Assembly: GCA_036557405.1 (NCBI GenBank)
Contig: DATBHO010000009.1
Coordinates: forward strand, 1 to 64,000
Length of the DNA: 64,000 nucleotides
Direction: 5' to 3'
From: TA-21 sp036557405
Lineage (GTDB): Archaea; Thermoproteota; Nitrososphaeria; Nitrososphaerales; Nitrososphaeraceae
The notes under the pieces were generated by a model. That model was not told the origin of the DNA. It searched no databases and saw only the letters and a list, made by a program, of their open reading frames with translations. This document shows positions 8,128 through 17,870 of this stretch, piece by piece. A program made the translations under genes and the position numbers. The stretch's first letter is position 1. Every line of letters begins with the position of its first letter.

Positions 8128-9150
8128 TTGGAAATTAATAACATTCTAACCATGCTGCTATGGCTGGGAGAATTAACCTTATCCAGTTGGTTACTTTCCT
8201 ATGGAGCAGAACATCTAGCAACGAGATTTGGTGCTAGGTTTGTTGGAAGAACATTGCTTAGTGTAGCAACAACACTTCCTGAAATTGCCATAGTTGTATA
8301 TGCAGCATCATCCGGTTCCTATGGTGTTGCATTGGGGGCTGGTTTAGGTAGCAATATCTTAATGATGACATTGGGGTTAGCAATAATGCTCTTAATAGCA
8401 ACTACACGTCTTTCGAAAAAACCAATTAAGAAAATCAATGTAACTTCATTTAAACTGGATAAAATTTTTCTGCTTGTTACAGCAGTAATAAGCGCAGTTT
8501 TATTTATTGATGGATATCAATTCATAGATGGAATTGTGTTCGGTGGTCTATTCTTAGCGTACGTCTTTGTTGCATTTTATGAAATGAAAAAAGAAAAACA
8601 GAGAGACAAGGAAAAAATTACCGAAGTGATTAGTAAAGATTCACATAGCGTTAGTGTACCTGGCAATCAAAAGGAGTTTGCAAAAGCAATAATAATCTTC
8701 ATTTTAGGAACCATTGGTATTTTTTTTGGAGCCGAGCCTTTCATAAAGTCTTTGGAAGAAGTATCCATCGACGTAGGCGTATCTGCGATAATCCTTTCCG
8801 TGGTAATAAGCCCAATTGCTGGTGAAATGCCAGAGAAAATTTCATTGATGCTTCTTGCCAGGAAGGGTGCTCAAGGTACTTCAATTGCCATCGCCAATGT
8901 ATTGGGGTCGAAGATATTAAATAATACTCTCTTGCTAGCGTTTGCTGTATTCGGCGCCATTAATCACAGTGGAATAGGAGTTACGATAGATCGAAGTCCA
9001 ATTTTAACATTCCAAATGGCACTTACAACAGTAGTCACAATATTTGCGGTTGGTTTATTATTTAGAAAAGAAATCGGCATAAAAACTGGGTTGATGCTTT
9101 TAGTGACGTATATAGTAAGTATAGGTTTGCAATTTATTATAAGCTCATAA
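8128..9150 (+). CDS. Na+/Ca2+ exchanger-family (CaCA) cation antiporter
   Basis: The membrane protein is organised as two inverted halves joined by a charged cytoplasmic loop (about residues 150-185). The first alpha-repeat reads SVATTLPEIAIVVYAA with a following GLGSNILMM. The second reads SPIAGEMPEKISLML with NVLGSKILNNTLL. The acidic residue in each repeat is the ion ligand in this superfamily. About 10 hydrophobic segments are visible. The ion could be Ca2+ or another cation. The TTG start at 8128 lies about 30 nt after a TTTATATGATA box. Confidence 0.85.
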   Translation: MEINNILTMLLWLGELTLSSWLLSYGAEHLATRFGARFVGRTLLSVATTLPEIAIVVYAASSGSYGVALGAGLGSNILMMTLGLAIMLLIATTRLSKKPIKKINVTSFKLDKIFLLVTAVISAVLFIDGYQFIDGIVFGGLFLAYVFVAFYEMKKEKQRDKEKITEVISKDSHSVSVPGNQKEFAKAIIIFILGTIGIFFGAEPFIKSLEEVSIDVGVSAIILSVVISPIAGEMPEKISLMLLARKGAQGTSIAIANVLGSKILNNTLLLAFAVFGAINHSGIGVTIDRSPILTFQMALTTVVTIFAVGLLFRKEIGIKTGLMLLVTYIVSIGLQFIISS

Positions 9151-9222
9151 TTTTATTGGATAACTGCGACATAGGATAAATGCATTGGAATCAACCTTTA
9201 TTTGAGATCTTGTTCAGAAATT

Positions 9223-10362
9223 TTAGCTATACGGATCTTTTGCTTCTTCGGATTTAGTACTATTGTTACGATCTCCTAGCAGTACGCTAATGTCCGAATA
9301 AGATTGATTTCTAAAAACAGTAAGATTCAGTTTATTCCCTGGGTGTTTATTTTCATCAATATATGACACTAAATCCTCCATATAAGTAACATTATGATTA
9401 TCAACTGCAGTGATAATATCGTTACCATGTTTATCACCATATTGATCAGTGGTACTTCCACGAAGACCTGCTTTGTCAGATGGCCCCCCTTTTGTTAATG
9501 AATCTACATATACTCCCTTGAAATTTCTGCTTAGATTTTCAAAATTTTCTGTTAATTTTGATGTTAAAGTGGTAGCAGATATTCCTAGCCATGGATGCGT
9601 ATAATTTCCCTTAGCAATAAGAACAGGTACTATTTTAGAAATAGTGTTGGAGGGAACAGCTAAGCCAATACCAGAAAATCCCCCAGAATCTGACAATACA
9701 CCTGCAGTATTCATTCCAACTACTTCTTCTTTCATGTTGAGCAAAGGCCCTCCGGAATTGCCAGGGTTAATTAACGCATCTGTCTGAATTACACTTGGAA
9801 TACTGAATTGTGATCCTTCGGTTGATATCAAGCGCCCTTTTTGACTCACAATACCATCAGACATCGAGCCAGCCAATCCATAAGGGTTTCCTATCGCAAT
9901 AACTTGATCTCCTACCTCTAGGGCAGACGAATTTCCTAATGCTAACGGACGTAGTCCTGATATATTATCTGTGATTCTTATAACTGCGATGTCGTTAAAT
10001 GGATCGCTTCCTATGACTGATGCTACATATCTATTGCCATTTATGAATGTCACATCTACATTTTTAGAACCGTCTACGACATGATGATTAGTGATTATCC
10101 GTCCTTCCTTATCGAATACAAATCCTGAACCCAGACTGGTTACATTTTTGTCCCCCGAAGAATCTGCTGAGGTTTGCTTATTCTCCCGAGTGATTTGTAC
10201 AACGGATTCTTGTACATCTTTAAAGATCTTACTAATCGAATCCGAACTAGATTTTTTTTTACCCTCTGTCTGTGCGAAAATTTCTCCTTTTCCCACGTGC
10301 CACAATAAAAATGATGACATTAAAAAAATGGCTATCAAAATTATAAATTGTTGGTTTTTCAT
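9223..10362 (-). CDS. HtrA/DegP-type exported serine protease with PDZ domain
   Basis: A lipophilic N-terminal segment (residues 6-25) serves as signal or anchor. The trypsin-like domain has all three catalytic residues: His94 in TNHHVVDG, Asp124 in FNDIAVIRI and Ser203 in NPGNSGGPL. A single PDZ domain follows from about residue 255 (WLGISATTL...GLRG). The tail of about 15 residues is charged. This is the DegS/DegP quality-control protease layout, facing the outside of the membrane. It has a solo promoter and is convergent with the exchanger. Confidence 0.92.
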   Translation of the reverse strand: MKNQQFIILIAIFLMSSFLLWHVGKGEIFAQTEGKKKSSSDSISKIFKDVQESVVQITRENKQTSADSSGDKNVTSLGSGFVFDKEGRIITNHHVVDGSKNVDVTFINGNRYVASVIGSDPFNDIAVIRITDNISGLRPLALGNSSALEVGDQVIAIGNPYGLAGSMSDGIVSQKGRLISTEGSQFSIPSVIQTDALINPGNSGGPLLNMKEEVVGMNTAGVLSDSGGFSGIGLAVPSNTISKIVPVLIAKGNYTHPWLGISATTLTSKLTENFENLSRNFKGVYVDSLTKGGPSDKAGLRGSTTDQYGDKHGNDIITAVDNHNVTYMEDLVSYIDENKHPGNKLNLTVFRNQSYSDISVLLGDRNNSTKSEEAKDPYS

Positions 10363-10547
10363 ATAAAAAATCCATTACAGTAATCATATAGACTTTTCTA
10401 TTGATCTGATCTTAGAATCTCCTCATTCGATCGGATGTAGAAGATCAGACCCATCCCACTCTGGAGTTGAAATTAGGCTTAAGTGATAAAGGGGGTAATA
10501 AAATTTGATAAACAGATTAAAATGATAAAATTGAAAGCAATATAATG

Positions 10548-10856
10548 TTATCTCATATCGATCTTTTGGTATTTTTCACTCAGCTTTATTTTAAGTTCGT
10601 CCAATTGATCAGATACCCATTTAACAAAGCCATCCGTCATTTCTTGAGGTATTTCTCTTTTTTCAGCTAACGCCAAATATCCTTCAAAGATCCTTGCATA
10701 GACAGAGTTACATACAATCATGTTTGCCAGCGCATCTGAGACAAAGTCATCGCTCTTGCTCTCTATAAAATTTCGCTTAAATAGATTTAAAAGGTACTTG
10801 GTGCGTCTATCAATCTCATTTTGATCCATTCCACTAGTCATTTTAAATTTGCTCAT
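10548..10856 (-). CDS. Conserved hypothetical protein, 102 aa
   Basis: A mostly helical, charged, soluble protein (NEIDRRTKYLLNLFKRNF, then DALANMIVCNSVYARIFEGYLALAEK). There are no catalytic motifs, membrane segment or Cys cluster. The start could be Met1 or the internal Met10 (MDQNEID). I do not recognise the family. Confidence 0.6.
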   Translation of the reverse strand: MSKFKMTSGMDQNEIDRRTKYLLNLFKRNFIESKSDDFVSDALANMIVCNSVYARIFEGYLALAEKREIPQEMTDGFVKWVSDQLDELKIKLSEKYQKIDMR

Positions 10857-11002
10857 TTTCCCTCACAAGTAACTTGCCATTGAGTTATTAAAATATTCAT
10901 ATTTGTAATTTCTGGAATCGCGTGTAATAGCTCTGAATTTGTCTGAAGAAAAAAGACTAGCTAGAACAACTATTTAATATTATCAGTAATTTAGAATCTA
11001 CA

Positions 11003-11932
11003 GTGTTTAATAGGATTGTTTCGTTTCTGCCAAGCGCTACAGAGATCATTTACTTGTTGGGATCGCAGGATTTATTATTTGGAGTTACCCATCAATGCAC
11101 TTGTCCCGCCGAAGCTAAAAGCAAACCTAAGATAGTAAGCTCTGTTTTTGATTCAGAATTGATGGCAAGTTTTCAAATTGAGGAGAAAATACAGGAACTT
11201 TCGCGCTTGCAAAATGATCTTTTTATTATTAATTATGATCTGCTAAAAAAAATTCAGCCAGATCTTATTATCTCGCAGGGATTGTGTGAAGTATGCTCAC
11301 CTCATAATAAAGAATTGGACAAGGCGATTAAATTTTTGGACAACAAACCTCAAACTCTAGTTCTGGATCCCCATACCGTTGAAGAGATAATAGAAAGCAT
11401 TATGATCATAGCAAGAACTGTGGGTAAGGAGGAAGTTGGTTCACGGATCAAGGATACTTTGTACAGAAGAATCGAAAAGATCTCTAATGCTACAAAGTTT
11501 AAAAAACCAAAGGTAATTTGTCTGGAATGGGTTGATCCGATCTACATATGTGGTCACTGGGTTCCTCAAATGGTTGGAATTGCTGGAGCAATCAATGGAA
11601 TTAGCAAGGCTGGTGAGCGTTCTAGAAAAATAGATTTGTCCCGAATAACTCAATTTGATCCTGATATCATAATTCTTTTGCCTTGTGGATTTGATCTTCG
11701 TAAGGCATTGCAAGAATATGGTTCTCTGCAAAGTAATAATCAGTGGCATTCACTCAGAGCCGTTGAAAATGATATGGTTTTTGCAGTAGATGCTCTTTCA
11801 TATTTTAGTAGGCCTGGTCCAAGTATTATAACAGGTATTGAGATACTTGCTAAAATTATTAATCCAGAATCATTTGCAAAATTAAAAGTTCCAGCAAACT
11901 CGTATAATAGATTGAAAAAGGAACTTATCTGA
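11003..11932 (+). CDS. BtuF-like periplasmic-binding-fold protein
   Basis: The IVSFLPSATEIIYLLG opening, the DLIISQGLCEVC strand and the C-terminal RPGPSIITGIEILAKI helix define the helical-backbone binding-protein fold (TroA/BtuF class) that carries corrinoids or siderophores. The protein lacks a signal peptide or lipobox. Either it works in the cytoplasm or it is the family often annotated as a cobalamin-binding protein without a transporter. Cys residues cluster at THQCTCP and GLCEVC. No permease or ATPase gene is adjacent. The GTG start at 11003 is leaderless behind a TATTTAATA box. Confidence 0.75.
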   Translation: MFNRIVSFLPSATEIIYLLGSQDLLFGVTHQCTCPAEAKSKPKIVSSVFDSELMASFQIEEKIQELSRLQNDLFIINYDLLKKIQPDLIISQGLCEVCSPHNKELDKAIKFLDNKPQTLVLDPHTVEEIIESIMIIARTVGKEEVGSRIKDTLYRRIEKISNATKFKKPKVICLEWVDPIYICGHWVPQMVGIAGAINGISKAGERSRKIDLSRITQFDPDIIILLPCGFDLRKALQEYGSLQSNNQWHSLRAVENDMVFAVDALSYFSRPGPSIITGIEILAKIINPESFAKLKVPANSYNRLKKELI

Positions 11933-11957
11933 ATGGTTAAAGGTAATAGAATAATTT

Positions 11958-12266
11958 TTACGTCAAAGATACTTCAATATATACATCATCTGGAATCTTT
12001 AGTCTCATCAACTGCCTGATCGACCTATCATCTGCTCCTAAATCAATTACCCGTCTATGAATCCTCAGCTCATATTTATCCCATGTGTTAGTGCCTTGTC
12101 CACAAGGCGATTTTCTAGTAACGACTTTCATTTTTTTAGTTGGTAGCGGATGTGGCCCTCTAAATTTAATCCCATTTTTTTCTCCAATGCCCTTTATTTC
12201 ATGACATACATTTTCGAGCATGATAAGATTGGTACTAGTTAACTTGATACGCGCTTCCTGAGTCAT
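11958..12266 (-). CDS. rps10: 30S ribosomal protein S10
   Basis: A full-length archaeal S10 (102 residues) with GPHPLPTK, the TRKSPCGQGTNTWDKYELRIHRR segment and the PDDVYIEVSL end. It sits nine bases downstream of the aEF1A gene in the conserved archaeal tuf-rps10 order and is probably co-transcribed with it. Confidence 0.97.
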   Translation of the reverse strand: MTQEARIKLTSTNLIMLENVCHEIKGIGEKNGIKFRGPHPLPTKKMKVVTRKSPCGQGTNTWDKYELRIHRRVIDLGADDRSIRQLMRLKIPDDVYIEVSLT

Positions 12267-12275
12267 TAATCGGAC

Positions 12276-13592
12276 TCACTTTTTGGCACTTGGGTCGTAT
12301 TTCTCTACAATAGATTTAACGACACCAGCAGCTATTGTTGTTCCCATATCTCTCAGTGCAAATCTGCCAATCTCCGGGAATTCTTTGAATGTTTCTATAG
12401 CTAGTGGCCTAACAGGTTTTATCCTCACAATTGCAGCGTCACCAGTCTTTAGAAACTTCGGTTTTTCTTCAACAGCTCCACCAGTTTTAGGATCTATTTT
12501 CGCTACAAATTCAGATAAGGTAGCAGCGACCTGCGCAGTATGGGCATGAAGTACGGGAGTATATCCCGGAGCCATTGCTGTTGGATGATGTATAATTATT
12601 ATTTGTGCTTCTAATTCTCTTGCAGCATTAGGTGGATTGTCTACAGGTCCAATTACATCTCCACGTTTGATTGACTTTTTATCTACACCCCTCAAATTAA
12701 ATCCTATATTATCACCAGCTTCTGCAGAATCCATCTGGGTATGATGCGTTTCAATTGATTTAACTTCTCCAGTCACACCAGATGGCATTACAATCACTTT
12801 GTCATTTGCTTTTAGAACTCCTGTTTCAATCCTTCCAACTGGCACTGTACCGACACCAGTTATGGAGTAAACATCTTGAATTGGTATTCTAAGTGGTTTC
12901 CCCAATGGTTTTTCCGGTGGTTCGAAAAGATCAAGTGTTTCAGCTAGAGTGGGTCCTTTATACCATGGCATGTTTTCAGATTTCTTGACGAGGTTGTCAC
13001 CTTTCCAGCCCGAAACTGGTATAAAACTTATTTTTGAAACATTATAGCCTACTAACTTTAACATTTTTTCTACCGTCTCTTTGACTTCATTGTAACGTGC
13101 TTCTGAATACCCTGAATCATCCATTTTGTTCAATGCAACCACAACTTGTCCAACGCCCAGCGTCCTTGACAAAAATGCGTGCTCTCTTGCTTGTCCTCCT
13201 GGATCAGTTGCCGCCTCCGTCTCTCCCGGCTTTACTGATACCACAAGAATTGCAACATCTGCTTCTGATGCTCCGGTTATCATATTTTTGATAAAGTCTC
13301 TATGGCCAGGAGCATCAATTAAGGTGTAAAAATACTTGGAAGTTTCAAATTTTTGAAAAGCTAAATCTATCGTAATTCCTCTTTCTCTCTCATCCTTAAT
13401 GCTATCTAACACCCAAGCGTACTTGAAAGTATCTCCTTTTCCAGTTTCTTCAGATTCTTTAGCAAATGAATCAATGGTTCTTTGATCAATCACGCCCATA
13501 TCAACTAATAAATGACCAACAATAGTTGATTTACCATTATCAACGTGTCCTACAACCACAAGATTCATGTGGGGCTTTTTACTTGCGCTCAT
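12276..13592 (-). CDS. tuf: Translation elongation factor 1-alpha (aEF1A)
   Basis: A GTPase that delivers aminoacyl-tRNA to the ribosome. It has the G1 motif GHVDNGKST (14-22), G3 DAPGH, G4 NKMD, domain 2 (IPIQDVYSITGVGTVPVGRIETG) and the C-terminal domain 3. Its 438 residues match archaeal aEF1A. The upstream region 13593-13724 should hold the promoter of the tuf-rps10 unit. Confidence 0.97.
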   Translation of the reverse strand: MSASKKPHMNLVVVGHVDNGKSTIVGHLLVDMGVIDQRTIDSFAKESEETGKGDTFKYAWVLDSIKDERERGITIDLAFQKFETSKYFYTLIDAPGHRDFIKNMITGASEADVAILVVSVKPGETEAATDPGGQAREHAFLSRTLGVGQVVVALNKMDDSGYSEARYNEVKETVEKMLKLVGYNVSKISFIPVSGWKGDNLVKKSENMPWYKGPTLAETLDLFEPPEKPLGKPLRIPIQDVYSITGVGTVPVGRIETGVLKANDKVIVMPSGVTGEVKSIETHHTQMDSAEAGDNIGFNLRGVDKKSIKRGDVIGPVDNPPNAARELEAQIIIIHHPTAMAPGYTPVLHAHTAQVAATLSEFVAKIDPKTGGAVEEKPKFLKTGDAAIVRIKPVRPLAIETFKEFPEIGRFALRDMGTTIAAGVVKSIVEKYDPSAKK

Positions 13593-13724
13593 TAGATTAA
13601 GAGCGATAAGAGGGCTTTATTTGTATTTCGTTAAATACAACACAGTATTGTCATCCAAACCCTGCTTCATTAGTTACTACTCGAGGTACTATACATAACG
13701 TTCCATAAATGCAATCTCTAAATT

Positions 13725-14066
13725 CTAATTCCTGTCATAATCATCTTCAATTCTGACGATATCGTTTTCATCAAAACTACCATAAGAAATTTCCAAAACA
13801 ATACAACCAGAATCGCTCGCTTCAATTCTATGCCTTGCGCCCGATGGGATAATGATATCATCGCCTTCACTCAAGGATGATTTTTCGTTCTGTACTTCTA
13901 CTTTGGCTGAACCCTTGACGATTTTCCAAAATTCCTTTCGTTTATTATGATATTGAAGACTTAATCTTGAACCAGGCTTTATGTAAAGTAATTTAACCGT
14001 GCATTGCTCATTCTCATTGAATTTTTCAAATGAACCCCATGGTCGTTTCTCCGTGTATACTTCCAC
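13725..14066 (-). CDS. Cupin-fold protein, mannose-6-phosphate isomerase type II-like
   Basis: The single-domain cupin has EKRPWGSFEKF, LSLQYHNKRKEFWKIVKGSAKV (motif 1, with His and Glu metal ligands) and IIPSGARHRIEA (motif 2 His). It resembles the C-terminal isomerase half of the bifunctional GDP-mannose pyrophosphorylase/phosphomannose isomerase, without the transferase half. The GTG start at 14066 is chosen because a TAATTAAATTATA box lies about 25 nt upstream. The in-frame TTG 14081 would fall only 10 nt from that box. Confidence 0.8.
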   Translation of the reverse strand: MEVYTEKRPWGSFEKFNENEQCTVKLLYIKPGSRLSLQYHNKRKEFWKIVKGSAKVEVQNEKSSLSEGDDIIIPSGARHRIEASDSGCIVLEISYGSFDENDIVRIEDDYDRN

Positions 14067-14134
14067 AAAAAAACAATGCAAATGTATAATTTAATTATTG
14101 TCATATCTTTTATAGTAAAAAATAAAGAACAGCT

Positions 14135-14144
14135 TCTTTATTTT
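14135..14144 (+). promoter_or_regulatory. TATA box for the small Cys-rich gene at 14167
   Basis: CTTTATTTTA is centred 27 nt before ATG 14167. It favours that ATG over the TTG five codons upstream. Confidence 0.45.
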
Positions 14145-14166
14145 ACAATTATTGCCTAAATCTTCA

Positions 14167-14346
14167 ATGTGTATTTGCAATTATCATGGGTATTGCATAG
14201 GATTGATTATGGAGGAAGAAATGTTGAAAAATTTTTGTTCTTGTAATTGTCATAATAATAGTTATCAACTAATCCGAAATTCAATTGCATTCAATAATAT
14301 TGAAAGTGCTAGGAGTAACGACTTGAACCAAAACATTGATTACTAA
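14167..14346 (+). CDS. Small Cys-rich putative metal-binding protein, 59 aa
   Basis: Two metal-site half-motifs are visible: CxCxxHxxC at residues 2-10 and CxCxCH at residues 24-29. A polar Asn-rich tail follows. The spacing suits a single zinc finger or a small cluster. The ATG start is set by the TATA box 27 nt upstream. No family is recognised. It lies between the cupin gene and ileS without operon partners. Confidence 0.5.
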   Translation: MCICNYHGYCIGLIMEEEMLKNFCSCNCHNNSYQLIRNSIAFNNIESARSNDLNQNIDY

Positions 14347-14497
14347 TGTTTGGTTCTAGAACGAACACACAAAACATTAACAAGTAGAATAATATCATGT
14401 TGTACTACCGTTCGAATAGATGATTTAACTAAAAGGAAATTGTAAGCATTATAGCAAATATTATTTCATCAATTTCCAATTTTACGAACAGAATTAG

Positions 14498-17400
14498 CTA
14501 CTGTACGGAAATCAGGATTTTCTTACCATCGATATCAATTTCTTTATATTCGATGTCTTCAAGTTTGTCATGAGAGATGATTATCTCTTTTACTCTTACA
14601 TAGTATGCCAATTCTTTTTTATAATTCTCAAGAGATAATGAATCATCTGGATCTAAATTTGATATATGTGCATATGATAGTATTTCTGTAGGAACAAATC
14701 CCCTTTCTTTCCTCAACTGTTGTATATTTCGTGCAATATCTTTTACAAGACCCATGGATATCAATTCATTACTTCTAGTAGTATCGATAAACACAGCGAT
14801 ATCATTATGCTCTGATTCCACCATTATGTATGGTGGCTTTCCTGCATAGGTAAATTCTACATCGTCTATTGACAATTCTATTTCACCGGATGAATATTTT
14901 AGATTAAAATTGCCTTTTGACTTCAATTGCCCATACAAATCATCATATTTAATTTTTTCAAATGCATGGAGCGCTTTGGCTAGATCGTTCTTTAATCTTG
15001 GAGCAATTTTATTTATTCTAGGCTTAGCATTTACACTAACAAGATTCTCCACATAAAGAGAATTCACTTTTTCATGAAAATTACTAAAATTTACGATCTT
15101 GATATCGATACTTATTGTATTGAGTTGTTTCTTTAATATGTTTGATAATTCACTTGAGTCAAGAAGAGACTTATCATCACTGCAAATAACAATCCTGCTA
15201 ATAGGCCACCTTCTTTTAAATTTAGCCTTCATCCTAGCTGCATTAACCAAAGAAATAATTTTTTTTGACTTATCTACAGTAACTTCAATTTCGGTATCTA
15301 TCAACTTACTGTTAAGATTTGGCCAAGATTCAAGTAAAACGATGTCTTTTTTTTTGAAACAGAGCGAATACAAATAATCTGTTATGAAAGGACAATACGA
15401 ATGAAGCATAATGTCAATTTGTAATAAAGTATAGCCAAGTACTGCATATATCACGTGCCTTCGTTCTAAAGTTTCCATAGCGTCATCCCATATATCATCC
15501 CGGGTCAAAGGAACATAAGTTTGGCTTAGATTATTAATTATAAATTCTTCGAATGCCTTTGCACCTTCGTTAAATCTACAAGAGTCTAATGATGTTGTTA
15601 CCGTTTCAATTAACGATTGTAATTTGGATAAAATCCAAGATTCAGTTACAGTAATAAATTCACTTTTCAGGACCAAATCCAAGTCTATTTTTTTAGTGTC
15701 AAATTTATCGTAGACACTATTCTGAATTAAGTAAACATGTAGATAATATAGGGTACTTAGCACCTGGTATGGCCTTGATGACATTTCAATCAAGCTAAAG
15801 TTTAAAGAGTCAATAGGAGAAGACTTCCACATGAAATAAAATCTTATTGCGTCGACTGAATTTTTAACCAGGAGTTCATTTGCGTCCAATACATTACCCA
15901 GACTTTTACTCATTTTATTCCCCTTTTCATCTAAAATATGTCCCTGAAATAGAAACGATTTAAAAGGTGATTTATCTTTATTTTGGATTATGACGTTTTC
16001 CATAAGTAATGTATATGCCCATCCCCTTGTTTGATCTATTCCTTCCGTCAGGAAAGCAGCAGGTATAAGTTTTTTGTATTCATCATCGGAAAATGATGCA
16101 TAAGGTGAAGCACCACTATTGTGCCATGTATCGAGAACAAAAGACTCTCGACTCATAGGGATGTTACATTTTGAACAATTAATCTCTACGTTATCTATCC
16201 ATGGTCGATGCAATTCAAATTGTTCTCCGTCAGGTAACTTTGATGCTCTCTTGATTATTTCGCTTCTAGAAAAAAGTGGTTCTTTCGAGCCGCACTTGCC
16301 ACAGTTCCATATCGGAAGAGGAGTTCCCCAAATTCTCTCTCTTGATATGCACCACGGTACCTGTTCTTTTATTATTTCCAAAAATCTGTTTTTTGGAGAT
16401 TCAAAAAAGAAATTAACATTTAAAGCAGCAGAAATAGGTTTATTACCGAGATTATTAATCATGTAAAAATATTCTCGCCTCGCAAGCCATACTAACTTGT
16501 GATTTGAACGCCAACAGGTTGGATACTGATGTTTGATTCTTCCTAACTTTAGATAGGCCCCTGCTTCCTTCATTTTTTCAATTACCAAGTGATCTGAGTC
16601 ACGGACGAATTGTCCAGTAAAGACACCAGCCTTATCCGTGAATTCTACTCTATCATTAATTGGCACAAATATTGGGATACCGCGTTTGACAGCTATATCA
16701 AAATCATCTTGACCATTGGCAGGGGATAGATGGACTAATCCACTGCCAGTACTTGCGTCAACGAAATTTTCTGCTACCACAAAATGTATCATGTTCTTAT
16801 CACTTAATTCTTTGAGTCCTGGAATTAATTTCAATAGTGGATGGATGTACTTCTTGCCATCGAGTTCTGTTCCCTTTACTACTTTCACGACTTTAAAATT
16901 CTCAATATTAAGTTCACCTGTTAAATCCTTTAACCTATCGTGTCCCACTATCCACTTTTCGTTTTTAATTAAAACATAGTCATAATCAGATTCAGGATTA
17001 ACGCCAATCAACTCATCGGTGACTAGGGTAAAGGGCATAGTTGTCCATACAATTAGGTAAGTGTTTTCGTCCTTTAATCGCATTTTGTAATAAAAGGATG
17101 GATCTTCAATGATTTTGTACCCTTGATTCACCTCTGCATTACTTAGTGAGGTTTGACATGATGGACAATATGCGACAACTCTAAACCATTCTTTAAGTAT
17201 GCCCAAATTCCATGCCTTTTTTACTACTTGCCATTCCCTTTCAATGTAATTATCTGAATAGGTCCAATACGCCTTATCATAATCGAACGACATTCCAAGG
17301 AGGTGATCGACTTGGATCCACTTTTCGGCATTACATTTGATAAGCGCTTTGCATGCGTCTACGATTTTAGAAATCCCAACCTTTTTGATATTCTCTGCTT

Positions 17401-17722
17401 TACTACCAGTTAATCCTAAATTTTTTTCTGCCTGTAACTCAATAGGTAAACCTTGCGTATCCCAACCCGCACGGAATACCACTTTATATTTTTGTAGAGT
17501 CTTGTACCTAAACCATACATCCTTGATGATACGTCCTCTCAGATGACCTGCATGAGGTTCACCATTTAGCGTAGGCGGCCCCTCAACATATCCAAGAATT
17601 TTTTTGAAAGATGATAGCTCTTTATCGATTAAGGATTGTTGCTGAATAAGATTAAGGTACGAATTAACTTGAGATTCAATTTCCTTTGGATCATATTTGG
17701 CTAATAGCTTCATTAATGCCAA
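14498..17722 (-). CDS. ileS: Isoleucyl-tRNA synthetase
   Basis: A class I synthetase of 1074 residues, the expected length for archaeal/eukaryotic-type IleRS. The HIGH-type motif is HAGH at 57-60, with GPPTLNGEP just before it. KMSKS is near residue 602. The CP1 editing domain shows WTTMPFTLVTDELIGV. ERIWGTPLPIWNC and the Cys pairs at about 470 and 520 are zinc-type insertions. The C-terminal anticodon-binding part ends in the archaeal tail domain. Monocistronic. Confidence 0.97.
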   Translation of the reverse strand: MALMKLLAKYDPKEIESQVNSYLNLIQQQSLIDKELSSFKKILGYVEGPPTLNGEPHAGHLRGRIIKDVWFRYKTLQKYKVVFRAGWDTQGLPIELQAEKNLGLTGSKAENIKKVGISKIVDACKALIKCNAEKWIQVDHLLGMSFDYDKAYWTYSDNYIEREWQVVKKAWNLGILKEWFRVVAYCPSCQTSLSNAEVNQGYKIIEDPSFYYKMRLKDENTYLIVWTTMPFTLVTDELIGVNPESDYDYVLIKNEKWIVGHDRLKDLTGELNIENFKVVKVVKGTELDGKKYIHPLLKLIPGLKELSDKNMIHFVVAENFVDASTGSGLVHLSPANGQDDFDIAVKRGIPIFVPINDRVEFTDKAGVFTGQFVRDSDHLVIEKMKEAGAYLKLGRIKHQYPTCWRSNHKLVWLARREYFYMINNLGNKPISAALNVNFFFESPKNRFLEIIKEQVPWCISRERIWGTPLPIWNCGKCGSKEPLFSRSEIIKRASKLPDGEQFELHRPWIDNVEINCSKCNIPMSRESFVLDTWHNSGASPYASFSDDEYKKLIPAAFLTEGIDQTRGWAYTLLMENVIIQNKDKSPFKSFLFQGHILDEKGNKMSKSLGNVLDANELLVKNSVDAIRFYFMWKSSPIDSLNFSLIEMSSRPYQVLSTLYYLHVYLIQNSVYDKFDTKKIDLDLVLKSEFITVTESWILSKLQSLIETVTTSLDSCRFNEGAKAFEEFIINNLSQTYVPLTRDDIWDDAMETLERRHVIYAVLGYTLLQIDIMLHSYCPFITDYLYSLCFKKKDIVLLESWPNLNSKLIDTEIEVTVDKSKKIISLVNAARMKAKFKRRWPISRIVICSDDKSLLDSSELSNILKKQLNTISIDIKIVNFSNFHEKVNSLYVENLVSVNAKPRINKIAPRLKNDLAKALHAFEKIKYDDLYGQLKSKGNFNLKYSSGEIELSIDDVEFTYAGKPPYIMVESEHNDIAVFIDTTRSNELISMGLVKDIARNIQQLRKERGFVPTEILSYAHISNLDPDDSLSLENYKKELAYYVRVKEIIISHDKLEDIEYKEIDIDGKKILISVQ

Positions 17723-17837
17723 CGTCAGTTCTATTCCCTCTTTTATAATTTTATCAAATAACTACCTCCATTGTCCGGGCATTGAGAAGCGGTGGATATT
17801 ACAAAAGATAAATTCAATTACGTTCTCAACCTTTTCG

Positions 17838-17847
17838 AATATAAATA
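17838..17847 (+). promoter_or_regulatory. TATA box for ppa
   Basis: GAATATAAAT is centred about 28 nt before the ATG at 17871, consistent with a leaderless transcript. Confidence 0.5.
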
Positions 17848-17870
17848 CCGCCAAATAAGAAATTATCATT

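Noticed and set aside
13097..13329. Plus-strand frames inside the aEF1A gene
   Set aside because: Both are antisense to a highly conserved coding region and share no motifs with known proteins.
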